Positions 16,476 through 24,676 of a DNA stretch of 64,000 nucleotides are shown here, in pieces. The position numbers and the translations under genes are program-made. The notes beneath the pieces were generated by a model. That model searched no databases. It was not told the DNA's origin and saw only the letters and a program-made list of their open reading frames with translations. Location: positions 1-64,000 of the forward strand of contig NZ_VLKT01000028.1 of NCBI RefSeq assembly GCF_007830515.1. Reading direction: 5' to 3'. The stretch's first letter is position 1. Every line of letters begins with the position of its first letter. The stretch comes from Mesorhizobium tianshanense (GTDB lineage: Bacteria; Pseudomonadota; Alphaproteobacteria; Rhizobiales; Rhizobiaceae).

Positions 16476-17474
16476 ATGACCTCAGCCGTTTCCTTTCAGA
16501 AAGTCTCGCGCCATTTCGGCAGCGTGCGTGCCGTCGACACTGTCGATCTCGATATCGTGCCGGGCGAGTTCTTCGCCATGCTCGGGCCTTCCGGCTCCGG
16601 CAAGACGACCTGCCTGCGCCTGATCGCCGGCTTCGAGCAGCCGACGGCGGGCTCGATCTCCATCTTCGGCGAACGGGCCGAGGGCGTCCCGCCCTATCGC
16701 CGCAACGTCAACACCGTGTTCCAGGACTACGCGCTGTTTCCGCATCTCGACGTGCTCGACAATGTCGCCTACGGGCTGATGGTCAAGGGCGTCGGCAAGC
16801 CGGAGCGGCGGAAGGCGGCGGAGGAGGCGCTGTCGCTGGTGCGGCTTCCCGGTTACGGCGCCCGCCGTCCCGGCCAGCTCTCCGGCGGCCAGCGCCAGCG
16901 CGTCGCGCTCGCCCGCGCCTTGGTCAACCAGCCAAAGGTGCTTCTGCTCGACGAGCCGCTTGGCGCGCTCGACCTCAAGCTGCGCGAGAACATGCAGGAG
17001 GAGCTGAAGTCGCTGCAGAAGGCGCTTGGCATCACCTTCGTCTTCGTCACCCACGACCAGGGCGAGGCGCTGTCCATGGCCGACCGCGTCGCCGTCTTCA
17101 ACGACGGCAAAATCATGCAGGTCGGCACGCCGGAAGACATCTACCAACGGCCGAGGACGCGCTTCGTCGCCGATTTCGTCGGCTCGTCCAACGTGCTGCC
17201 GCCGGATTTCGTCCAGCGTTATTCCGGGCAGCACCGCTGGGGCAGCCTGCGCCCTGAATCCATTCGCGTCGGTCGTGCCGCCAAGGGCGACGGCGTAGCC
17301 GCCCGTCTCGTCTCGGCCAACTATCTCGGCGCTACGACAAGACTGGCGCTCGACGCCGACGGGCTGAGGCTGCACGCCATCGTGCCGGCGGGTTCGAAAT
17401 TGCCCAGGGAAGGCGAGGCGGTCACCCTCACCTTCAACCGCGAGCATTTGCATCTTATGGACGAGACGGCATGA
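16476..17474 (+). CDS. Polyamine-type ABC transporter, ATP-binding protein
   Basis: This 332-residue ATPase couples ATP hydrolysis to import by the two permeases downstream. Walker A GPSGSGKTT, Q-loop VFQDYALFPHLDV, signature LSGGQRQR and Walker B LLLDEPLGALD are all intact, and the switch His is in FVFVTHDQGEAL. The C-terminal part (about residues 245-332) is a shortened TOBE domain with RPESIRVG. That arrangement is typical of PotA-class proteins. It starts at the ATG at 16476 following the palindromic element. Confidence 0.93.
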   Translation: MTSAVSFQKVSRHFGSVRAVDTVDLDIVPGEFFAMLGPSGSGKTTCLRLIAGFEQPTAGSISIFGERAEGVPPYRRNVNTVFQDYALFPHLDVLDNVAYGLMVKGVGKPERRKAAEEALSLVRLPGYGARRPGQLSGGQRQRVALARALVNQPKVLLLDEPLGALDLKLRENMQEELKSLQKALGITFVFVTHDQGEALSMADRVAVFNDGKIMQVGTPEDIYQRPRTRFVADFVGSSNVLPPDFVQRYSGQHRWGSLRPESIRVGRAAKGDGVAARLVSANYLGATTRLALDADGLRLHAIVPAGSKLPREGEAVTLTFNREHLHLMDETA

Positions 17475-17522
17475 AGGTGTTTTCGGCAACTGTCGCCAAT
17501 AGCCGAGGCAGGGCACTCTACG

Positions 17523-17571
17523 GCGCCCCCCTCTGTCCAGCCGGACTGTCCGGCAGGACAGAGGGGGGCGC
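17523..17571. repeat. Near-perfect 49-base hairpin between ATPase and permease genes
   Basis: Arms of 16 bases (17523-17538 and 17556-17571) pair perfectly through a CCCCCCTCTGTCC stretch. The loop itself contains CCGGAC-T-GTCCGG, a second perfect stem, so the whole unit can fold into one long rod. The CCCTCTGTCC...GCCGGAC motif is shared with the larger inverted repeat at 62844-62991, so both belong to one family. In this place the hairpin may set unequal expression of ATPase and permeases. Confidence 0.75.
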
Positions 17572-17616
17572 GAAGGATCGCGGCCTCTCTATCCTCCGCC
17601 AAGGCAGGGCGGCGTC

Positions 17617-18582
17617 ATGACAATCGCCGCGCTCAACTCCAACCCCGCCCCCGCCATCCTACCGGGAAGCGGCGGCCTGCGTGGCGCCCTGTCCGACCTC
17701 TTGTGGCGCAAGCCGAGCCTGCTGCTGCTCCTCATGCTGCTGCCACCGATCCTGTGGCTCGGCATCGTCTATATCGGCTCGTTGTTCGCGCTGCTCCTAC
17801 AGAGCTTTTTCTCGATCGACGAGTTCTCCGGCCTCATCAATCGCGAATTCACGCTGAAGACCTATGGCGACCTGCTGCAGGCCGCCAATCTCGACATCAT
17901 CCTGCGCACGGTGACGATGGCAGCCCTGGTCACACTCGCCTCCGCGGTCATCGCCTTCCCAATCGCCTATTACGCGACGCGCTATGCCCGCGGCCGCTGG
18001 AAGGCGCTGTTCTATCTCGGCGTCATGCTGCCGCTGTGGTCGAGCTACCTGGTCAAGATCTACGCCTGGAAGCTCATCCTCGCCAAGGAAGGCATCCTGA
18101 CCTGGCTGCTCGCCAAGCTGCATCTTCTGTGGCTGCTCGATGCCTGGCTGTCGCTGCCGATCGTCGGCGGCAACTCTCTGTCGGTCTCTTATACCGGCAC
18201 CTTCATCGTCTTCGTCTATGTCTGGCTGCCCTTCATGATCCTGCCGGTGCAGGCGGCACTCGAGCGCGTGCCGGGCAATCTGGTCGAAGCCTCGTCCGAT
18301 CTCGGCGCCTCGCCCGGCCAGACCTTCCGCAACGTGCTGTTCCCGCTGGCGCTGCCGGGCATCGTCGCCGGCTCGATCTTCACCTTCTCGCTGACGCTCG
18401 GCGACTACATCATCCCGCAGATCATCGGCACCTCGCGACTGTTCATCGGGCAGGCCGTCTATTCGCAGCAGGGCACCGCCGGCAACATTCCGCTCGCCGC
18501 CGCTTTCACCGTGGTGCCCATCGTCATCATGGGCTTCTACCTCTGGGGCGCCAAGCGCATGGGAGCCTTCGATGCGCTCTGA
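17617..18582 (+). CDS. Polyamine-type ABC transporter permease 1
   Basis: This 321-residue inner-membrane permease of the PotB class has about six transmembrane helices (for example LLLLLMLLPPILWLGIVYIGSL and ITSAVIAFPIAYYATR-like segments). The cytoplasmic EAA loop reads EASSDLGASPGQTFRNVLFPLALPG, which docks to the ATPase. The N-terminal 30 residues are hydrophilic and would be cytoplasmic. It overlaps the second permease gene by 11 bases, indicating translational coupling. Confidence 0.92.
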   Translation: MTIAALNSNPAPAILPGSGGLRGALSDLLWRKPSLLLLLMLLPPILWLGIVYIGSLFALLLQSFFSIDEFSGLINREFTLKTYGDLLQAANLDIILRTVTMAALVTLASAVIAFPIAYYATRYARGRWKALFYLGVMLPLWSSYLVKIYAWKLILAKEGILTWLLAKLHLLWLLDAWLSLPIVGGNSLSVSYTGTFIVFVYVWLPFMILPVQAALERVPGNLVEASSDLGASPGQTFRNVLFPLALPGIVAGSIFTFSLTLGDYIIPQIIGTSRLFIGQAVYSQQGTAGNIPLAAAFTVVPIVIMGFYLWGAKRMGAFDAL

Positions 18583-19387
18583 TCGCGGCCAATCGGCCCC
18601 TCCCGGCTTGAAGATCGCCGCCGCCGGCGGCCTGCTGTTTCTGCATTTGCCAATCCTCCTGATCTTCGTCTATGCCTTCACGACCGAGGAAAAGAGCTTC
18701 GTCTGGCCGCCGCCGGGGCTGACCACGCAGTGGTTCGCCGTCACCTGGAACCGCCCCGACGTGTGGGAAGCGCTGTCGCTGTCGGTCCGGGTCGCCGCCA
18801 TCTCGACCGCCGTCGCCATGGTCCTCGGCACGCTCTGCGCGGCCGCCGTGTCGCGAACACGGTTTTTTGGCCGCGAGACGATCTCGCTGCTGGTCATCCT
18901 GCCCATCGCGCTGCCCGGCATCATCACCGGCATCGCGCTGCGTTCGGCCTTTTCGCTGGCCGAGATACCGTTCTCGTTCTGGACGATCGTCCTCGGCCAC
19001 GCCACCTTCTGCGTCGTCGTCGTCTACAACAACGCCGTCGCCCGGTTCCGCCGCACCTCCGGCTCGATGATCGAGGCGTCGATGGATCTTGGCGCCGATG
19101 GCTTTCAGACGTTTCGCCATGTCGTGCTGCCCAATATCGCCACCGCGCTGCTCGCCGGCGGCATGCTTGCCTTCGCGCTGTCGTTTGACGAGGTCATCGT
19201 CACCACCTTCACCGCCGGCCAGCAGCAGACGCTGCCGATCTGGATGCTGGAGGAGCTGATCCGTCCGCGTCAGCGCCCGGTCACCAATGTCGTGGCCATG
19301 GTCGTCGTGCTGGTGACGCTGCTGCCTATTCTCGCCGCCTATTACCTGACCCGCGACGGCGACCAGATCGCCGGCTCGGGAAAATGA
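18572..19387 (+). CDS. Polyamine-type ABC transporter permease 2
   Basis: This 271-residue inner-membrane permease of the PotC class pairs with the preceding permease to form the import channel. Helices are clear (GLLFLHLPILLIFVYAFTT, LLVILPIALPGIITGIAL). The EAA loop reads EASMDLGADGFQTFRHVVLPNI, with the conserved Gly. Its start lies within the end of the first permease gene, and its stop runs almost into the dehydrogenase gene. Confidence 0.92.
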   Translation: MRSDRGQSAPPGLKIAAAGGLLFLHLPILLIFVYAFTTEEKSFVWPPPGLTTQWFAVTWNRPDVWEALSLSVRVAAISTAVAMVLGTLCAAAVSRTRFFGRETISLLVILPIALPGIITGIALRSAFSLAEIPFSFWTIVLGHATFCVVVVYNNAVARFRRTSGSMIEASMDLGADGFQTFRHVVLPNIATALLAGGMLAFALSFDEVIVTTFTAGQQQTLPIWMLEELIRPRQRPVTNVVAMVVVLVTLLPILAAYYLTRDGDQIAGSGK

Positions 19388-19416
19388 CGTCAAGAATCCG
19401 CAAGGGAGAGACTGCC

Positions 19417-20844
19417 ATGGACACAAAGATGCTGATCGGCGCGAAATTCGAGAAGGGCACCGAAACCGAGGAGCCGATCCTAGATCCGAAAACCGGGGCG
19501 ACCATCCTCAACCTGCCCGAAGCCAGCCAGGCGCAGATCGAGGCGGCGGTGCTGGCGGCCGAGAAGGCCTTCGTCACCTGGTCGCGCACCACGCCGGCGC
19601 AGCGCTCCGGCTATCTCCTGAAGATCGCCGACCGCATCGAGGCCGACGCGAAGGATTTCGCGGCCCTCGAGGCGCTCAATTGCGGCAAGCCGATCAATGC
19701 CGTGCTCAATGACGAGATCCCGGCGATCGTCGACTGCTATCGCTTCTTTGCCGGTGCTGTCCGCTCGATGCCCGGCCAGGTCGCCGGCGAATACATTCCC
19801 GGTCACACCTCGATGGTCCGCCGCGACGCCATCGGCGTCGTCGCCTCGATCGCGCCGTGGAACTACCCGCTGATGATGATGGCCTGGAAGCTGGCGCCGG
19901 CGATTGCCGGCGGCAACACCGTCGTCTTCAAGCCGTCGGAGCAGACGCCGCTGACCTCGCTCAAGCTGGCGAAGATCCTCGCCGAGATCCTGCCGGAAGG
20001 CGTCGTCAATGTCGTGCTCGGCCGCGGCGACAGCGTCGGCAACACGCTGATCAACCACCCCAAGGTCAACATGATCTCGATCACCGGCGACGTCGCCACC
20101 GGCAAGAAGGTGCTGCAGGCCGCCGCCAAATCGGTCAAGCGCACGCATCTCGAGCTCGGCGGCAAGGCGCCGGTCATCGTCTTCGACGATGCCGATCTCG
20201 GCGCGGTGGTCAACGGCCTGCGCGCCTTCGGCTACTACAATGCCGGTCAGGATTGCACCGCCGCCTGCCGCATCTATGCCGGCAAGAAGATCTACGACAA
20301 GCTCGTCGCCGATCTCTCCTCCGCCGTCTCGACCATCAAGTACAACCGCCCCGACGACACCGAAAACGAGATCGGGCCGCTCATCTCACGCCGTCAGCGT
20401 GACCGCGTCTCGAGCTTCGTCGAGCGCGCCTCCGAGCTGAAGCACATCGAGATCACGACCGGCGGCAAGCCGGGTGAGGGCTCCGGCTTCTTCTACCAGC
20501 CGACCGTCGTCGCCGGCGCCTTGCAGGAAGACGAGATCGTGCGCCGCGAGGTGTTCGGGCCAGTCGTCTCCGTCACCCGCTTTTCCGAGGTCGACGAGGC
20601 GGTGACCTGGGCCAATGACAGCGATTATGGCCTCGCCTCGTCGGTGTGGACCAAGGATATTTCCCGCGCCATGGCGACAGCCGCGCGGCTTCAGTACGGC
20701 TGCACCTGGATCAACACCCATTTCATGCTGACCAACGAGATGCCGCATGGTGGACTGAAGCAGTCCGGCTACGGCAAGGACATGTCGCTCTATGCCCTGG
20801 AGGACTACACCGCCGTGCGGCATGTGATGGTGGCGCACGGGTAG
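19417..20844 (+). CDS. Gamma-aminobutyraldehyde dehydrogenase-like aldehyde dehydrogenase
   Basis: This 475-residue NAD(P)-dependent aldehyde dehydrogenase has the catalytic Glu in THLELGGKAP and the nucleophilic Cys in GQDCTAACR; the AC after it is typical of the PatD/aminobutyraldehyde branch. Other core motifs, APWNYPL and FKPSEQTPLTSL, are present. The ATG at 19417 is preceded by AAGGGAGAG. The frame extends 33 bases upstream into the permease stop. Placed last in a polyamine-import operon, it most likely oxidises 4-aminobutanal from putrescine to 4-aminobutyrate. The matching aminotransferase or oxidase is not in the window. Confidence 0.9.
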   Translation: MDTKMLIGAKFEKGTETEEPILDPKTGATILNLPEASQAQIEAAVLAAEKAFVTWSRTTPAQRSGYLLKIADRIEADAKDFAALEALNCGKPINAVLNDEIPAIVDCYRFFAGAVRSMPGQVAGEYIPGHTSMVRRDAIGVVASIAPWNYPLMMMAWKLAPAIAGGNTVVFKPSEQTPLTSLKLAKILAEILPEGVVNVVLGRGDSVGNTLINHPKVNMISITGDVATGKKVLQAAAKSVKRTHLELGGKAPVIVFDDADLGAVVNGLRAFGYYNAGQDCTAACRIYAGKKIYDKLVADLSSAVSTIKYNRPDDTENEIGPLISRRQRDRVSSFVERASELKHIEITTGGKPGEGSGFFYQPTVVAGALQEDEIVRREVFGPVVSVTRFSEVDEAVTWANDSDYGLASSVWTKDISRAMATAARLQYGCTWINTHFMLTNEMPHGGLKQSGYGKDMSLYALEDYTAVRHVMVAHG

Positions 20845-20852
20845 CGGTTCTT

Positions 20853-20972
20853 ACCTCTCCCTTGTGGGAGAGGCAATCTGGGTGAGGGGTAAGCCGGCGC
20901 CAAGCTGGAACACCCCTCATCCGTCTCGCCGCTTCGCGACGATCCACCTTCTCCCACAAGAAGGGGAGAAGG
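20853..20972. repeat. Palindromic intergenic element
   Basis: CCTCTCCCTTGTGGGAGAGG forms a hairpin at its left, and CCTTCTCCCACAAGAAGGGGAGAAGG another at its right. The inner parts CACCCCTCATCC and GGTGAGGGGT are inverted copies. It separates the convergent polyamine operon and the small gene at 20985 and probably blocks read-through in both directions. Confidence 0.7.
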
Positions 20973-20984
20973 AAGACGCATTTG

Positions 20985-21299
20985 CTACTCGACAATGCGA
21001 TAGATATTCCACAGGCTGGTGCCCGACACGACATGAGGCTCCATCTCCTTGCCCCAATTGGCGTGCGCGTCGATCTTGCCGATCTTGGCGAAGAACTCCT
21101 CCAGTTGGGCCAGGCTTTCGACCTGGTGATGCGACTCGACCGTCGCTTCCCGCGCACCGATCGAGCCAGTCATGATCTTGAACTCCAGATCGGCAATGCC
21201 AACCTGCGAGCCGATCTCGCGCTCCCATTTTTTCAACAAGTCGAGCACTGTCTGCTTGTGCCCGAACTTGGCGTCGATCTGCCATCTTGCGTTGAACAT
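20985..21299 (-). CDS. Conserved hypothetical protein, probable dimeric alpha/beta barrel
   Basis: This 104-residue cytoplasmic protein begins FNARWQIDAKFGHKQTVLDLLKKWEREIGSQ, and its alternating strand and helix pattern recalls the ferredoxin-like dimeric barrel of NIPSNAP and antibiotic-monooxygenase-like proteins. No catalytic residues are recognisable. The MFNARWQ start at 21299 is chosen over the longer frame because GGCGGCG precedes it and the upstream part overlaps the next gene. It lies ten bases downstream of an NTF2-like gene, and together they look like a small operon beside the LuxR fusion gene. Confidence 0.6.
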   Translation of the reverse strand: MFNARWQIDAKFGHKQTVLDLLKKWEREIGSQVGIADLEFKIMTGSIGAREATVESHHQVESLAQLEEFFAKIGKIDAHANWGKEMEPHVVSGTSLWNIYRIVE

Positions 21300-21309
21300 C
21301 GCCGCCTCC

Positions 21310-21672
21310 TCACTCGTCCCAGGCCTGTACGACAGTCTGCCGTGCAATCTGGCCGTCCTTCAGCTCCAGCATCGCCGCAGCAAACACCTTCGTACCGTCC
21401 GGATAGGCGCAAGCCTGGGTGAAGGCGAGGCTGTTGCCGTCGGCGATGGTGGTGTCGACCTTGTGGGTCATGGCACGGCTGCAGATGTCGTCCCAGAACG
21501 TGCTGATCGCCGCGCGCCCGCGGATTTCGCGCGGCTTGCTCGGCGGATTGTTGCGGTCGATCACCCGCACCAGCGCATCATCGGCATAGAAGCTCGATAG
21601 CATCCTTCCATCACGCCCCTCGATCGCTTCCTTGATCGCCGCGCCGTTCACGGCCTGTGTCTTGGTTGCCAT
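21310..21672 (-). CDS. SnoaL/NTF2-like protein
   Basis: This 120-residue protein has the alpha+beta barrel profile of the NTF2-like superfamily: IKEAIEGRDGRMLSSFYADDALVRVID, then ISTFWDDICSRAMTHKVD and VFAAAMLELKDGQIARQTVVQAW. Such proteins are small ligand-binding or isomerase/hydrolase folds, and no catalytic pair is certain here. The ATG at 21672 follows GGAGG with seven bases between. An ATG four codons earlier would place that GGAGG inside the gene. A co-transcribed partner is the small gene at 20985. The fusion regulator gene upstream on the same strand may control it. Confidence 0.68.
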   Translation of the reverse strand: MATKTQAVNGAAIKEAIEGRDGRMLSSFYADDALVRVIDRNNPPSKPREIRGRAAISTFWDDICSRAMTHKVDTTIADGNSLAFTQACAYPDGTKVFAAAMLELKDGQIARQTVVQAWDE

Positions 21673-21851
21673 TTCATCCTCCATGTGCCCGTCTTTACGA
21701 TCGGGCTGTTGATGCTGTCCGGCGCTAGCCGTCGGGCAACACTTCATCGTCCCTTCGCAGCACCTTTCCAGCGGCATCCGCCTGGCCTGCATGGGCAGAA
21801 TTGATAGCGCTTGCGCGTCCTGTGCCGCTTCGCCCGAAAGCGCCATGGCTC

Positions 21852-23459
21852 TCATGGCCCGTCCGGGCCAGGGTGCCTCACCGAAAATGCCGCCGCAGCC
21901 GCCCGCGACGGCAAGTCCAGCTTGAGGAGTATGTTGGCGACGTGGCGCTTGACCGTATGCTCGCTCAGCCTGAGCTCGGCGGCGATCGCGGCGTTGCTCT
22001 TGCCGTCGGCAATCAGGTTCACCACCTCGCTTTCGCGCGCTGTCAGCGCCGCCGGCTCGGTCGCCTTGATCCTGGAATGGCAGGCCGGCTCCAGATGCTG
22101 CTCGGACGTCGCCAGGACCAGTGCCAGCGGCTCGCTCAGCTCGTCGAGCGTGATCCGCCCGGCATCGGTGAAATGAAGGCCCGAGCCGGTCGCCAGATCG
22201 GCAACCAGCCGCGAAGCGAGAATGTCGCCGCGGCGGGCATGGGCGGCAAGCTGCGTCGCCACGCGCACCGTTAATCCCGTTGGCGGCCCGCGCAGTTCGA
22301 TTTCGCCGACATGTATACCCTGCGCGCTGGCCACGCCGATGCCCTGCGTCGCCTCGCGCAGCGCCGCCGCGCAGCGTATGGCACGTGCCGGGCTGTCGAA
22401 GCGCGAAATCATCAGCTCGCCATGCATACCTGCCGCTCGGCCACCATGGTGCCCGACCAACAGCCGCCAGGTTTCCTGGAAGCGTTGGAAGCGCTCGTTC
22501 CACATGCGGTCACCGAGCCGTGCCGTATCGTGGATGCGCGTCGCCAGAAGTGCTGCGAGCGCGCGCTCCGTCTCGGCCACGACGCGTTGACCGGTGAGGA
22601 ATACTTCGATCAGATCGGCAACTCGTTCCACATCGCCGGTCCAGATCGGGTGATCCCGCCCCGGCACCTCGACCAGTCGCGCATTCGCGATCTTCCTGGC
22701 CAGGAAACGGCTGGCATCGGGATCGACCCGCGCGTCGTTGCGGCGATGGATCAGCAGCGTTGGAGCGCGGATCGCCGCAAGCACGCCGCGTACGTCGATT
22801 CCCGCGTTCATGCGCGCCAGGGCGGCTGCCGCCGTCGGGCTTGCCGACAGCCGCTCGAAGCGCCCCCACCATGTGGCGAAACGGGGATCGTCGACCCGCC
22901 CGGGCGCAAAATGCTGCAAGGTGGCGCCGGTGCCCCATGCGGTCTCCGCCATCTCGATGAAGGCGTCGAGGCGTTCGGGCGGCATCACCCATTTGTGGAA
23001 ATGCGCATAGCCGCCATAGAGCACCAGCGCCCGCGTCCGTTCCGGATAGGTGGCGGCAAACAGCATCGCCATCGATGCGCCTTCCGAAGCACCGAGCAAT
23101 GCCGCGCGGCCGCTGCCGGCCGCATCCATCACCGCGCGCACGTCGTCCATGCGGGTCTCGAGACTGGGCAGATGATGACTATCGACGCGGTCCGACAAAC
23201 CGGTGCCGCGCTTGTCGAACAGGATCAGCCGCGAGAAGGCAGAGAGCCGCTTCAGCAGCCGGCTGAAGCCTTCGTCTTCCCAATGCAGATCGAGATTGGA
23301 AATGAAACCCGGCACGAAAACCAGATCGAACGAACCTTGGCCGACCACCTGATAGGCGATCCGCACGTCGCCACTAAGCGCGTATCGAGTTTCGATCGGC
23401 CTCACGCAAATGTCCCGCCCGGCCAGACGATTTCTTGTCGCCGACCATAGCAGAACCAT
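21852..23459 (-). CDS. Fusion: alpha/beta hydrolase, degenerate class III cyclase-like domain, LuxR HTH
   Basis: This cytoplasmic protein of about 535 residues has three parts. Residues 25-285 are an alpha/beta hydrolase with nucleophile Ser125 in LLGASEGASM and a late His in GRDHPIW. Residues 300-450 resemble a class III nucleotidyl cyclase (DSPARAIRCAAALRE, GIHVGEIELRGPPTG, DILASRLVADLATGSGL), but the metal-binding Asp sites are lost: where relatives read FTDIVGST this has ATRIHDTA, and GDG is replaced by HGE. The C-terminus is a LuxR helix-turn-helix (LTARESEVVNLIADGKSN, then LSEHTVKRHVANIL). It is probably a ligand-sensing transcription factor. The start is uncertain; a GTG at 23402 would place VRPIETRYA first. 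Confidence 0.82.
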   Translation of the reverse strand: MVLLWSATRNRLAGRDICVRPIETRYALSGDVRIAYQVVGQGSFDLVFVPGFISNLDLHWEDEGFSRLLKRLSAFSRLILFDKRGTGLSDRVDSHHLPSLETRMDDVRAVMDAAGSGRAALLGASEGASMAMLFAATYPERTRALVLYGGYAHFHKWVMPPERLDAFIEMAETAWGTGATLQHFAPGRVDDPRFATWWGRFERLSASPTAAAALARMNAGIDVRGVLAAIRAPTLLIHRRNDARVDPDASRFLARKIANARLVEVPGRDHPIWTGDVERVADLIEVFLTGQRVVAETERALAALLATRIHDTARLGDRMWNERFQRFQETWRLLVGHHGGRAAGMHGELMISRFDSPARAIRCAAALREATQGIGVASAQGIHVGEIELRGPPTGLTVRVATQLAAHARRGDILASRLVADLATGSGLHFTDAGRITLDELSEPLALVLATSEQHLEPACHSRIKATEPAALTARESEVVNLIADGKSNAAIAAELRLSEHTVKRHVANILLKLDLPSRAAAAAFSVRHPGPDGP

Positions 23460-23530
23460 GCCGTTTGCGGCAGCCAAACTTTAGAGGGTCGAAATATAAG
23501 GCCTTTGGTGACCGGGAGGCGGTTGTCGGG

Positions 23531-23851
23531 CTATTTCTGCGGGGCGGCCCTCTCGGCCTGCGCAGGCCCACGCCCGGTGTAACCGATGCTCGTATCAGCC
23601 TGTTCTGGCGTCTTGGGCCGCTTGATCTTGGCGGAAGCAGCCACGACGAGTTCGTTGAAGCCTTCGCCGCCGGCATCCAGCATCTCGAACAGCTGCCGGC
23701 GCATCCTCGGCTCCCAGAACTTGTTGATATGCTCGGCGACGCCGGCAATGCCTTCCTCGCGTGGCTTGGAATGGAAGAAATCGGCGATCTGGTTGGCCAT
23801 GAGCACCAGCTTTTCCCTGGTGCTCATGATGTGTTCTTCGTCATGCGACAT
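23531..23851 (-). CDS. fdsD: Formate dehydrogenase delta subunit
   Basis: This is a 106-residue protein whose first 80 residues fit the FdsD family: LVLMANQIADFFHSKPREEGIAGVAEHINKFWEPRMRRQLF. FdsD is a small accessory subunit of the soluble NAD-linked formate dehydrogenase, needed for assembly or stability of the Mo enzyme. The C-terminal tail (KRPKTPEQADTSIGYTG and onwards) is longer than usual and looks disordered. The ATG at 23851 lies within the end of fdhD (11-base overlap), and a second in-frame ATG at 23827 would give MSTREKL. It is the last gene of the fds operon. Confidence 0.87.
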   Translation of the reverse strand: MSHDEEHIMSTREKLVLMANQIADFFHSKPREEGIAGVAEHINKFWEPRMRRQLFEMLDAGGEGFNELVVAASAKIKRPKTPEQADTSIGYTGRGPAQAERAAPQK

Positions 23852-24674
23852 GCTTGGCAACTCCGGAAACCAGCCGCTCGGGGTGGGTGAAAATATCGAA
23901 ATCATTGCCGCGCACCAACGCCACCAGCGTCATGCCGGCCTCTTCCGCCGTGCGGATGGCAAGCGCAGTCGGCGCCGAGACGGCGATGATGAAGGCAGCA
24001 CCTATCGCCGCCGTCTTCTGCACCATCTCCACCGACACGCGCGACGTCACGACCACGGCGCCCGATGCGCCGTCGATGTCGGCCTTGGCCAGCGCGCCGG
24101 CCAGCTTGTCCAGCGCATTGTGGCGGCCGACATCCTCGCGCGCCATGACGACGCCCTTGCCGGGGATGTAGAAGCCTGCGGCATGGACCGCACCCGTCTC
24201 GGCATGCAGCGGCTGCACCTTCGACAGAAGCTTGACCGAGCGGATGATGTCGTGGGCTTTAAGCGTAAGTTTTGACGAACCGACCGCATCTACCGAGCGC
24301 ATCGCTTCCTCGATCGATTCGATGCCGCACAGCCCACAGCCGACCGGGCCGGCCAGCCGTCGGCGCCGCGCTTCGAAGCGCGTATTGGCTTGATCCTTCA
24401 GCCTGATCTGGATGTCGATGCCAGCGCCGTGATCCTCGACCTCGATCGCCTCGATCTCTTGCCGGTCGGCGATGATGCCTTCGGTCAGTGAGAAGCCGAG
24501 CGCGAAATCCTCGAAATCGGCGGGGCTCGCCATCATCACCGCATGCGTGGTGCCGGCGAAGGAGAACGCCACCGGCGTTTCCTCCGGCACCATGCGATTG
24601 GCGGCCGCAGTGCCGCTGGCGCGGTGCGCCAGCCGCGAAATCTGCGTCGTTGCTTTGCGGCGCCGCGCGGCCAA
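23841..24674 (-). CDS. fdhD: Formate dehydrogenase sulphurtransferase FdhD
   Basis: This 277-residue protein would transfer sulphur from a cysteine desulphurase to the molybdenum cofactor of formate dehydrogenase, which is required for its activity. The two Cys of the CGLCG motif (Cys113 and Cys116) and the C-terminal RVSVEMVQKTAAIGAAFIIAVSAPTALAI stretch are characteristic. AREDVGRHNALDKL is the other hallmark of the family. The start is a TTG at 24674, only two bases after the fdsA stop, with the ribosome site GGAG overlapping that stop. It sits in the operon between the alpha and delta subunits. Confidence 0.93.
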   Translation of the reverse strand: MAARRRKATTQISRLAHRASGTAAANRMVPEETPVAFSFAGTTHAVMMASPADFEDFALGFSLTEGIIADRQEIEAIEVEDHGAGIDIQIRLKDQANTRFEARRRRLAGPVGCGLCGIESIEEAMRSVDAVGSSKLTLKAHDIIRSVKLLSKVQPLHAETGAVHAAGFYIPGKGVVMAREDVGRHNALDKLAGALAKADIDGASGAVVVTSRVSVEMVQKTAAIGAAFIIAVSAPTALAIRTAEEAGMTLVALVRGNDFDIFTHPERLVSGVAKHVA

Positions 24675-24676
24675 GG

